From Heligmosomoides polygyrus polygyrus (taxonomy: Eukaryota > Nematoda > Chromadorea > Rhabditida > Heligmosomidae): a stretch of 64,000 nt of DNA. Positions within the stretch are counted from its first letter, which is position 1, and every line of letters begins with the position of its first letter. The translations under genes were made by a program, and so were the position numbers. The notes below the pieces were generated by a model. That model was not told where the DNA came from, ran no database searches, and saw only the letters and a program-made list of their open reading frames with translations. Shown here piece by piece: positions 54,668-64,000 of the stretch. The stretch spans positions 7,564,001 to 7,628,000 of the forward strand of contig OX377203.1 of the NCBI GenBank assembly GCA_947396885.1, given 5' to 3'.

Positions 54668-55728
54668 ATTAGGTTGTCCCAAAAGTCCCCACCGTTTTTT
54701 TTTCAGCGATTCACTGCAGATTTCGCCGGCCCGGCAGTCTCTTGCATAGCGCTGCATAGCTTTCGAAAGAGAATGACTTGTTCTATCAGAACTTGTATTG
54801 CATTTCCTTTTTCATCATGAATTTTGTCAATTTTTAGGTCGTTGAAGTGAAAAGTGAAAAAGTGAAAAAGCAGCCATTTGCGCACTTGTTCTCTCCGCTC
54901 AGGTTTGTAATTTTTTGTGCAGTTTTTTATAGCACTTGGAAGACAATGTTCTGTTCTACAAGAATATGTATTCGTGTTATTTGCTCATTTGTCCTTTATT
55001 GATTTTTAGGCCATCAAATTGGGAATTCCGACTTTTCCGCCCGAATTTTTTACCAAAACTTCGGTTCTGTGGTTGGACTTTTTTGCTTGGTGTCATATGT
55101 CGTTTGGAAGAGGGTGTCTTGCTCAGTAAGAATTTGTGTCGCGTTTGTTGGCTCCCACTGATTTCTGTCGAATATCAACAACTGAAGAAGGAGAAGGAGT
55201 TGTTGGTGAAGACGATTTTCCTCTTTTTGGCATTTTGTTGACATCCAATAGAAATCAATAAACGCGACACAAATTCTTATAGAGCAAGACATTCTCTTTC
55301 GAATGACATATAACACCAACCCAAAAAGTCCAATCACAGAGCAGGCGCTGTCGGCAAAAATAACCATCCTCCTTCGGACGTCCCAATTTGATGGCCTAAA
55401 AATCAATAAAGGACAAATGAGCAAATAACACGAACACATATTCTTGTAGAACAGAACATTGTCTTCCAAGTGCTATGAAAAACTGCGCAAAAAATTACAA
55501 ACCTAAGCGGAGAGAACAAGTGCGTAAATGGCTACTTTTTCACCTTCTCACTTTTCACTTCAACGACCTAAAATTTGACAAAATTCATGATGAAAAAAGA
55601 AATGCAATACATGTTCTGATAGAGCATGTCACTTTCTTTCGAAAGCTATGCAGCGCTATGCAAGAGACTGCCAGCGAAATCTGCAGTGAATCGTTAAAAA
55701 ACGGCGAAGACTTACGGGAGAACCTAAT
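54668..55728. mobile_element. mariner-type foldback, complete copy 1
   Basis: Starts TTAGGTTGTCCCAAAAGTCC after TA and ends with the inverse form ACGGGAGAACCTAA before TA. The arms are about 500 bp each: for example GCATAGCTTTCGAAAGAGAA against TTCTTTCGAAAGCTATGCAG, and TAGCACTTGGAAGACAATGT against ACATTGTCTTCCAAGTGCTA. Open frames in the arms (RKWLLFHFFTFHFNDL) recur in all copies but match nothing known. Confidence 0.9.
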
Positions 55729-55829
55729 ATTAAGTCGGATCTAAGTTTCCATGGTTTCGACCTTTAGCTTCGAAAGATCACTGCTTTGTATAGAAATGGC
55801 CACATTAGAAGAAAAAAACTACCGCACCG

Positions 55830-56541
55830 TTTTAACATGAAATTGAACACTTTTCGAATCAAGTTGGACACTTCCAAACGAACTCGATGCTTCTGAAATC
55901 AAAATGAACGTCTTCCAATTCAAAACGAGCTTTCGCACAGGTTGAACAACAGAATCTCCAAGATGGTTAGAATAAGATTTTGTTTAAGAAGAAACTGGAA
56001 TAACTTTGAAATTTTTTAGTTCAGCTGTCCAGGTGAGTGTAATAAAAGAAAAAGTAGGTTAAATTTCGTTTTAAAGCGCAACAAGGCAGCAGTCGTTTAG
56101 TGCATTAAAAGACCAGATCGCGACATGCACTCGAGGAGCTCGTCGCGATGTCTATTAGATGTTTAGTGTAAATATTGCTTCCATGAGACATCAAAGTGAC
56201 GATATGTATGCTCTTTACAATTGCTTCTGTTACATCGTTAGCAGATGTGAAACTCCATGCAAATAGATTTAGTTATCAATCGAATGAAAAATTACCGCGT
56301 TCCTGCCTTCTGAAACAAGCTTTAAACCATCATTTTCCTTTGAAAAATACGAATTTTATAGAAATTTCAAGCTATGCATTCACTTTTTTGGTGGGTGAAA
56401 TTTCAAAGAATGTCATACTAAAAAAATTTTTAGACAAAAAAATATTTTAACCCTTTTTTGAGTCTCTGGTTAAATGTAGAAGAAGCTCATTTCAATTTGG
56501 AGGAGATCGCTTTGATTTGAAAAGTCATCGACTAGCTTATA
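55830..56541. repeat. AT-rich foldback repeat, copy 4
   Basis: GAAATCAAAATGAACGTCTTCC and AAAACGAGCTTTCGCAC at the left, AGAAGAAGCTCATTTCAATT and GGAGATCGCTTTGATTTG at the right. The next element begins directly at its right end. Confidence 0.7.
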
Positions 56542-56544
56542 TTA

Positions 56545-57582
56545 TGTTGTCCCATAAGTCCCCGCCGTTTTTTCAACGATTCATTGCGGATTTCGCCAGT
56601 GGTTTCTTGCATAGCGCTATACAGCTTTCGCAAGAGAATGATTTGCTCTATCAGACCGTGTATTACACTTCCTTCTTAATCCTGAATTTTGTCAATTTTT
56701 AGGTCGTTGAAGTGAAAAGTGAAAAAGTGGCCATTTGCGCAGTTGTTTTTCTCCGCTTAGGTTTGTAATTTTTGCGCAGTTTTTTATAGCATTTGGAAGA
56801 CAATGTTCTGTGCTGCAAGAATAGTGGTTAGTCCTATTTGCTTATTTGTCCATCATTGATTTTTAGGTCGTCAAATTGGGACATCCGACTTTTCCGTCCG
56901 AATTTTTACCGACAGCTCCTGCTCTGGGTGGACTTTTTTGCTTGGTGTTATATGTCGTTCGGAGGAGGATGTCTTGCTCAATAAGAATCTATGTTGCGTT
57001 ATTGGCTTATGCTGATTTCTGTCGAATATCAACAAAACTCCAAAAAGAGAAAAATCATATTCACTAACAACACCTCCTTGTTGATGTTCGCCAGAAATCA
57101 GCATGAGCCAATAACGCGACACAAATTCTTATTGAGTAAGACATTCTCTTCCGAATAACGTATAACATCATGCAAAAAAAATCCAACCACAGGGCAGGAG
57201 CTATCGGTAAAAATTCGGACGAAAAAGTCGGACTTCCCAATTTGATGGCCTAAACATCAATAAAGGGCAAGTGAGAAAATAGGACCAACACATATTCTCG
57301 TAGTACGGAACATTGTCTTCCAAGTGCTATAAAAACTGCGCAAAAAATTACAAACCTAAGCGGAGAGAACAAGTACGCAAATGGCTACTTTTTCACTTTT
57401 TCACTTTTCACTTCAACGACCTAAAAATTGACAAAATTCATGATGAAGAAAGAAATGCAATACGTGCTCTGATAGAGCAAGTCATTCTCTTTCGAAAGCT
57501 ATGCAGCGCTCTGCAAGAGACGGCCGGCGAAATCCGCAATGAATTGCTGAAGAAAACGGCGGGGAGTTATGGGATAACCTAA
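56545..57582. mobile_element. mariner-type foldback, complete copy 2
   Basis: Begins TTATGTTGTCCCATAAGTCC after TA and ends GGGAGTTATGGGATAACCTAA before TA. Arms match 54668-55728, with about 500 bp of pairing. Confidence 0.9.
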
Positions 57583-57586
57583 TATA

Positions 57587-60500
57587 CAGTACCGCCGCTA
57601 AACATTCAACCAAACGACGTTTGCGACGCAAAAACGCGTTTTTTGCGTCGCATCATGATAACTTTGTCCAAAGTAAAGACTTTGTCACCAAAATTTACAG
57701 AGGCGCCTAGCATCATCCTACCTACCACTGGGCATGCGATCGTCATTCAAAAATATGTGGAAGCCTGAAAACCAGTGCCGCAATTAAGGGGGTCTTAATC
57801 ACTGTGACCTGACCCCAAAACCGTCGCCGAGTCTCGCTTAATTATGTCCCCAGGCACAAGTGGTGCTGCCCAGTTGAATTTTAAAATTCTCAAACCTAAT
57901 TAAATTTTATTTTTCTGCCATTGATGGTCTTCCCCTGGTTGCGACAATTCTTTTGGTACCAAATTTGGCAGGAAGATGCTCACTTTGAACTTCAACCGAT
58001 TTCGTTTTTTCAACGGAAGAATTCTCAATCTAACAACCTGTGATTGTAGCTTGCCATCTACTCATGTTTAAAGAAGGAAAACGACATAGAAAATTTACGT
58101 GGCGAGTTGATTTTGGGAATTTGGGTGCTTCCTGCAGTTCATCAAACTGCAAGTGAACATTTGGTAAACAGCACTCTTCGGCTGTGGATATGTATCTCCT
58201 AAGCGAACGAGTTAGTCTAAGAATACGTTGACTTACCAGACACAATGTAGAGATTTTAGTTATCAAATATCGAGAAGCCTGGTGATCAGGCGACACAATT
58301 TCAACCGGTTAAAGTGACGACTTCCTACAAAAGTGTGACTGCGTTTTAACAACGTTTCATGCTGAGTCTTCTCAGAATGAAAGCTGGAAAGCCCAGTATT
58401 ATAATTGTGTAATTTTTCGCTCAAAATTTTCAACCAGTTCGGACGCCAACATTTTTACACAGCAGATCGAGCACTGATGTAGAGGCCCCTTCTGTCATAA
58501 TTGCGCTGACCTGACATGCCCTACAGAGACATTGCACTCGGCTGCATAACCAATGAGCCTCTCATTTCTCTCCCGATTCGACTTTTCCACCATTATCGAT
58601 CCATGCTGCCAAATCCTGATGAGTTTTGGGTTTTCCGGATTACATAGATCATAGCTTGAATATGTTGGATGGAATGTAAGCTTGACATAAAAGAAATTGC
58701 AGCAGCTGTTGTTGAGCCCAATCAACTCAATTTTATTTCTCTGTTAAAAAATATTTGTAGTAAAACAGCTTCATTACGAGTTGGAATTGGAAACTTTTCA
58801 GATCAAAATGAACACTCTTCTAAGCTAGCTTAAGGCTTTGAAATCAAATTCAACTTTTCCTAATTAAAATGAGCTTCTTCTAGAATAAACTAAAATCTCT
58901 CCAAAAGGATCAGAATAATTTTTTGTTCATAAAAGATTTTAGCATAATTTCTTTCAAATTTTAATTCACATTCCCAAAAGGTTGTGGTTTTTTTGTTTGA
59001 AATTTTATAGAACTCTCATTTTCTGTGGAAAAATGGTGGTTCATAGCCAGTTTTAAACAGTAGGGGTATTTTTGAGACCAGAAAAGGAATTGCGCATGCA
59101 ATCATCCAAGACGTCGCGATTTTTATTCAATTGATAGCAAAATTGCCGTTTGTATAGAGTTTTACCCGTGTAAAAAATATAACAAAGACAATTGTGAAAA
59201 CACACATTCTCACTTCGATGCTTCATGTACACTATCAATCAAATAAAATTTGCGACGAGCTTTCCTAACGCGTGGTTCAATCTGCTCTTTGACGCACTAA
59301 ATGATTGCTGCTTTGTTGCACTTCAAAACAGAATTTAGAATATTTTTTCTCAAAAAAATTTATGAAATTATTACACTTGTTGAAGCAGCTGGACTAAAAG
59401 ATTTCAATAAAGTTATACAACTTTCCTCGGACAAAAATTGTTCCTACCATCTTGGAAAGTCTTTGGTTTAGCCCTCAAGAAGCTCTTTTCAATTTTGAAG
59501 ACGTTTAATTTGATTTCAAAATTCTTAGGCTAGCTTAGAAGAGTGTTCAATTTGAGGTGAAAAGTGTCCAATTTGTTTCAAAAGTGCAATTCGATGCGAA
59601 AATTGTGTATATTTTTTGGGAATCCTTACGACTGGGGTCATAATTTTAAGAATTAGGGAATCTGTGTGAATACCTAATCCAGAAAACCCAAAACTCATCA
59701 GGATTTGGCAGCATGGATCGATAATGGTGGAAAAGTCGAATCGGGAGAGAAATGAGAGGCTCATTGGTCATGCAGCCGAGTGCAATGTCTCTGTAGGGCA
59801 TGTCAGGTCAGCGCAATTATGACAGAAGGGGGCCTCTACATCAGTGCTCGATCTACTGCGTCAAAATGTTGGCGTCCGAGCTGGTCGAAAATTTTGAGCG
59901 AAAAATTACACAATTATAATACTGGGCTTTCCAGCTTTCATTCTGAGAAGACTCAGCATGAAACGTTGTTAAAACGCAGTCACACTTTTGTAGGAAGTCG
60001 TCACTTTAACCGGTTGAAATTGTGCCGCCTGATCACCAGGCTTCTCGATATTTGATAACTAAAATCTCTACATTGTGTCTGGTAAGTCAACGTATTTTTA
60101 GACTAACTCGTTCGCTTAGGAGATACATATCCACAGCCGAAGAGTGCTGTTTACCAAATGTTCACTTGCAGTTTGATGAACTGCAGGAAGCACCCAAATT
60201 CCCAAAATCAACTCGCCAAGTAAATTTTCTATGTCGTTTTCCTTCTTTAAACATGAGTAGATGGCAAGCTACAATCACAGGTTTTAGATTGAGAATTCTT
60301 CCGTTGAAAAAACGAAATCGGTTGAAGTTCAAAGTGAGCATCTTCCTGCCAAATTTGGTACCAAAAGAATTGTCGCAACCAGGGGAAGACCATCAATGGC
60401 AGAAAAATAAAATTTAATTAGGTTTGAGAATTTTAAAATTCAACTGGGCAGCACCACTTGTGCCTGGGGACATAATTAAGCGAGACTCGGCGACGGTTTT

Positions 60501-60730
60501 GGGGTCAGGTCACAGTGATTAAGACCCCCTTAATTGCGGCACTGGTTTTCAGGCTTCCACATATTTTTGAATGACGATCGCATGCCCAGTGGTAGGTAGG
60601 ATGATGCTAGGCGCCTCTGTAAATTTTGGTGACAAAGTCTTTACTTTGGACAAAGTTATCATGATGCGACGCAAAAAACGCGTTTTTGCGTCGCAAACGT
60701 CGTTTGGTTGAATGTTTAGCGGCGGTACTG
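57587..60730. mobile_element. Tc1-type foldback with 1056-bp terminal inverted repeats
   Basis: CAGTACCGCCGCTAAACATT at the left and its exact inverse at the right, TA on both sides (57585-57586, 60731-60732). The arms are 57587-58642 and 59675-60730 and nearly identical. The CAGT start next to TA is typical of Tc1-family elements. The spacer 58643-59674 is an AT-rich foldback (copy 5). No full transposase is seen. The right arm has a 131-residue open frame (60022-60417, MPPDHQASRYLITK...) whose start is also open in the left arm. Confidence 0.9.
58650..59640. repeat. AT-rich foldback repeat, copy 5, inside the Tc1-type element
   Basis: GAACACTCTTCTAAGCTAGC and AAATGAGCTTCTTCTAGAAT at the left; AGCTTAGAAGAGTGTTCAAT at the right, in inverse order. 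Confidence 0.7.
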
Positions 60731-60739
60731 TATTGGAGC

Positions 60740-60912
60740 GGTTGAATTAATAAATTTCAAAAAATCCTACAAGATTTTCCGTGAACCAAAAATCACCCCA
60801 AGTTTTTCGGAGAAATTGTGTTATCATGTGGAAAAAGTTTGTATTGGTTTGAAAGAAGTTTATTTTGATTTCAATTGCATCAATTTGCTCAGGAGTGTAC
60901 AATTTGGCTTGA
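60740..60912. repeat. probable AT-rich foldback fragment, cut by the gap
   Basis: AATTTCAAAAAATCCTACAAG and GAAAGAAGTTTATTTTGATTTC loosely match the right half of the other copies and run into the N gap. Confidence 0.4.
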
Positions 60913-61112
60913 NNNNNNNNNNNNNNNNNNNNNNNNNNNNNNNNNNNNNNNNNNNNNNNNNNNNNNNNNNNNNNNNNNNNNNNNNNNNNNNNNNNNNNNN
61001 NNNNNNNNNNNNNNNNNNNNNNNNNNNNNNNNNNNNNNNNNNNNNNNNNNNNNNNNNNNNNNNNNNNNNNNNNNNNNNNNNNNNNNNNNNNNNNNNNNNN
61101 NNNNNNNNNNNN
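60913..61112. other. assembly gap
   Basis: 200 consecutive N. The round length suggests an estimated gap. Confidence 1.
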
Positions 61113-61385
61113 CTCCAAGGAGTGACACCGCCACTCGTTTGCGACATCTGTACCAATCGTAGTGATAACTAAACAACTCCTTAATAAATCTTCTTCTTTG
61201 GAAATTAAAAAAATTGCTACTAATTTTTATTTGAAAAAATTGCCAAATTTAATACCTGGAGGCGGTGGCGGCGGTGCCGCGCTGTGCCTCTGTGGTTTAG
61301 AAATTCTTTTGGGAAGAAGCCTTAGAATATTATTTTAAATGTTTTTTGGGGGTGGCTAGGGGTCCAATAAGTCTATATATTATTT

Positions 61386-61919
61386 TTATAAATCGGTAAT
61401 AATTTTATGTGCACCTTGAAAATATTGATCGAGAAGGCTGGTACTGTCTGTCCTGCCTATCGATGTCGACCAATAAGGTGGATGATAGCTGGCCTTCAAA
61501 CACAGGGAAGCCTTGAGGTCCACTGTACCGTTTGACACAGTCAGATGAACACTCTTCCAAGCCGGAAAGCTGTGTGTCACCCGGATAGGGTCCGAAGACG
61601 AAGTCGTCGTGCCCGGCAGTCGGGCGGCGGCCGGTGGTCGTGTGGTACATTGGTGTCGTAATCGTGGAAGTGTATACCTTGAGAGCCGAGCCTTCTCAAG
61701 CTGATTGTCCGTGTACAGTGTGTGTGCGTGTATGTGTGTCGAGTAATGTGTTTTACCGTATATTGAAGGCGATAAATTGGTTTTTCTCGTTCCGTCCCTT
61801 TTTTGATGCCTCGTCTCTCCGATGCTTCTTCGACTTTTTCTTTCGCGCGGTAGAGCACGGTCGAAAGGCAACGGATCAATATCGATCGATAAGCCGTCTT
61901 TCGCTTTTCTTGTCAGCAA
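61386..61919 (-). CDS. unidentified open frame
   Basis: A 177-residue minus frame containing RVTHSFPAWKSVHLTVSNG and ASYHPPYWSTSIGRTDS. A second frame over 61405-61650 is also open, and a plus frame overlaps as well. No domain is recognised, so reality is doubtful. Confidence 0.2.
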   Translation of the reverse strand: MLTRKAKDGLSIDIDPLPFDRALPRERKSRRSIGETRHQKRDGTRKTNLSPSIYGKTHYSTHIHAHTLYTDNQLEKARLSRYTLPRLRHQCTTRPPAAARLPGTTTSSSDPIRVTHSFPAWKSVHLTVSNGTVDLKASLCLKASYHPPYWSTSIGRTDSTSLLDQYFQGAHKIITDL

Positions 61920-61975
61920 AAATGGCGTGTATTAGTGATTGGGTGAGGGATAAGGACTGTTGTCAACGCTGCCAA

Positions 61976-62010
61976 TCGTGATTCCTCATCTGGGATGCGC
62001 CAGGCATTCT
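61976..62010 (-). mobile_element. SINE tail fragment interrupted by a mariner
   Basis: CTGGGATGCGCCAGGCATTC followed, after the mariner, by TACTTC matches GGGATGCGCCAGTGCATTCT-ACTTCC in the full SINE. A second small piece (GGATGCGCCATGCATTCTAC) lies at about 63444-63464. Confidence 0.6.
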
Positions 62011-62011
62011 A

Positions 62012-63292
62012 TTAGGTTGTAACGAATTAAATGGCACTGGCTCGCGCCATTTTTTGGCGCGTCTTTACGCTTTGATCAAGAACAAACCGTAACATGTGGC
62101 ATATCATTTAAAAGCGCAAACTTTGCTCTATCTGTGAGTACCAAATTTTCTATGTAAAAGTGGGAAAACTTTAGAGTTTTATTGACTTTTTTGCAGATGA
62201 ACAAAAGGGTAATCAGAGGCATTTACTTGTATGAATTCGAGCTGGGCACTACAGCTAAGGAGGCGGACGAGAAGATCAACGCCGCATTCGGTCAAGGATG
62301 TTCCACAATTCGGACGGCGTATCGTTGGTATCAGAAGTTCCGGAATGGAGATGAGAGCTTGGAAGGACATGAAGGTCGTGGGAGGCATAGTGATGTTGAT
62401 GAGGACAAGCTGAGAGATGTGGTAGAGGAGGATCCACACAAAGGTACCAGGGAGATAGCGAAGGTTCTTGGCGTCAGTCACCACACAGCTGCCCGGCATC
62501 TGGAGGAAATTGGAGAGACCAAAAAGCTGGAGAGATGGGTGCCTCACGAGCTGTCTGAGGAGCAAAGAAACCGACGATATGAGATCTCGTCCGCACTGCT
62601 TCTACGGAACGAAACTGACCCATTCCTTGATCGCATCGTAACCTGTGATGAGGAATGGATTATGTACGACAACAGGCGACGATCGGCACAGTGGGTGGAG
62701 AGCGATGAGAGCCCCAAGGTTTTTGCGAAGCCGGAATTGCACCAAAAGAAAGTAATGGTGACAGTATGGTGGTGTTCGCTGGGAATTATTCACCACAGCT
62801 TCCTCCCTCCCGGTGAATCCATCACGGCAGAGAAGTACTGCATTGAAATTGAAGGAATGATGAAAAAGTTGAAGGATATCCGGCCGGCCCTGGTAAGCCG
62901 AAGGCGAGTTCTCCTTCTGCTCGACAATGCTCGCCCCCATGTAGCACGAATGACGTTGCAGAAATTGGATGAGCTGAGCATTGAAACTCTACCACATCCT
63001 CCGTTTTCTCCCGACCTCTCCCCAACAGACCACCATTTCTTCAAGCATCTTGGCGACTTCTTGGTAGGGAAAATATTCAAATACCAACAGGATCCGAAAG
63101 TGCCTTCGAAGATTTCGTCAATTCCAGAACTTCTGATTTTTATGCTACTGGGATAAAAAAGCTTGTTTCACGTTGGCAAAGATGTGTAGAATCAGAAGGT
63201 TTTTATTTCGATTAACAAGCTTGCCTACAAGCCGAGTTATTAACTGTTTAAATTTACTGTGGTTCAGTGCCATTTATTTCGTTACAACCTAA
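62012..63292 (+). mobile_element. full-length mariner, best preserved copy
   Basis: The ends TTAGGTTGTAACGAATTAAA and TTATTTCGTTACAACCTAA pair; TA flanks (62010-62011, 63293-63294). It is a sister of 46142-47426, inserted in a SINE tail. Confidence 0.95.
62197..63215 (+). pseudogene. mariner transposase with one C-terminal frameshift
   Basis: The first ATG (62197, MNKRVIRGIYLYEF) follows TTTTTTGCAG. Numbered from five residues upstream, the N-terminal two helix-turn-helix regions fill about 20-110, the linker motif WVPHEL is at 119-124, and the catalytic Asp residues are 156 (TCDEE), 248 (LLDNARPH) and 283 (PTDHHFF), exactly 34 residues between the last two. After YQQD (about 63093) a one-base loss changes frame; the natural tail (FEDFVNSRTSDFYATGIKK ... 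GFYFD) continues in another frame to the TAA at 63213-63215. The catalytic core is intact. Confidence 0.9.
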
Positions 63293-63569
63293 TACTTCAG
63301 TGCGAAGTCATGACTGAACTCAGGTCGGTTAGGGAAACACAGTCCCTTGTTTTCGTCACCACACCCAGTGTCCTTAAGAGCTCCATCATATCCCCCTATT
63401 TAAGAATAATAGAAAAGGAAAGGGGTTATTCATTTCATGTTTTGGATGCGCCATGCATTCTACAGCCCGGTGCCAAATTGCGGTGTGGCTCGTAATTATA
63501 TGCGCGTAGTTTATTACTAATAACTTCAACAGTTATACAATCTGATACAACTTCGATATAGAGCAATGC

Positions 63570-64000
63570 CTAACAATCATTCACTCGAGAAGATGTTCGA
63601 AATGAGCTCCTTTTGCAGCAATACAGGCCTTCAGTCTTTTCTCCACCGACATCACTGTGGGCCGCAGGAAGGTGACGTCGATATCGTCCCACGCCTTCTG
63701 AAGTGAAGCTTTGAAAGGGTTCAAACTTTGGTGACTCTTCGAGGAGACCTTCCGCTGCAAGTAGCCCCACACAGCGAGTCCATCGGATTCAGATCAGCGA
63801 GTTGGCGGTGACCAGAAGTCCTTCGTCCAGTAGCCAGAGAAGTGACTCTCGCAGAATGCCAGTGTGGATCTCGCAGAATGAGCAGGTGCCCAGTCCTGTT
63901 GGAGCACGCATTGACCACTGACGAAATTTTCAACAACCCAGGGGAGAAGAACGTCGCGCAGGATCTTTTCTTGGTAGACTTCAGCGTTGATTTTCACTGA
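63570..64000 (-). pseudogene. Tc1-like transposase relic, partial at the window edge
   Basis: The minus strand reads VYQEKILRDVLLPWVVENF, CVLQQDWAPAHSAR (a catalytic Asp), then after a frameshift ADLNPMDS (third catalytic residue), then in another frame VWGYLQRKV and RLKACIAAKGAHFEHLLE before the stop. This is the catalytic part of an IS630/Tc1-type transposase, not of the mariners above. At least two frameshifts. The N-terminal part lies beyond the window. Confidence 0.8.

Noticed and set aside
60747..61176. Open frames across the N gap
   Set aside because: They exist only because N is not read as a stop.
62182..62196. Upstream start of the mariner transposase (MTFLQ)
   Set aside because: That codon is TTG; the first ATG, conserved in the sister copy, is at 62197.

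Overview
The window is an intron-bearing metazoan nuclear sequence that fits a clade V (strongylid, hookworm-like) nematode. The grounds are T-rich 3' splice sites (TTTTAG/TTTCAG), a ribonucleotide reductase gene cut by 18 introns, a T-rich acceptor just upstream of its start codon as in trans-spliced nematode genes, and a dense load of mariner, RTE, CR1-like, Penelope-like and small palindromic elements. The organism is inferred; no name can be read from the sequence. A 200-base N gap sits at 60913-61112.

Layout. 1-3200: two mariner relics (one split by a MITE) and a 1.2 kb foldback whose arms carry a tRNA-Ala-like sequence. 3600-6000: MITEs and a tRNA-derived SINE. 6078-6941: a single-exon lysine-rich protein with an exact 240-bp internal duplication. 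7305-9562: a 5'-truncated Penelope-like element with inverted terminal repeats, each carrying a hammerhead-like motif. 9938-20500: a TAA-flanked DNA transposon, LINE and SINE relics, duplicated repeats and a 759-bp foldback. 20999-30784: the complete rnr-1 gene on the plus strand. I reconstruct 19 coding exons, 797 residues, all catalytic residues present, with several introns filled by palindromic elements. 31000-46100: mostly repeats (AT-rich foldbacks, SINEs, RTE and CR1 relics, a 41-bp minisatellite) with scattered candidate exons of unidentified genes. 46142-64000: a transposon thicket of mariner copies, some nested, three related mariner-type foldback or half-foldback elements, a 3.1 kb Tc1-type foldback with 1056-bp arms, and a Tc1-like transposase relic running off the right edge.

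How it works together. rnr-1 is the only recognisable housekeeping gene; it makes the large subunit that reduces ribonucleotides for DNA synthesis. Almost everything else is mobile DNA. The short tRNA-derived SINE and the RTE-type LINE relic are a plausible parasite and host pair, and the TTA/TAA-flanked MITEs point to a PIF/Harbinger-type transposase acting in trans. Nesting gives relative ages: for example a mariner inside a mariner, a SINE inside the same mariner, and a MITE inside an AT-rich foldback.
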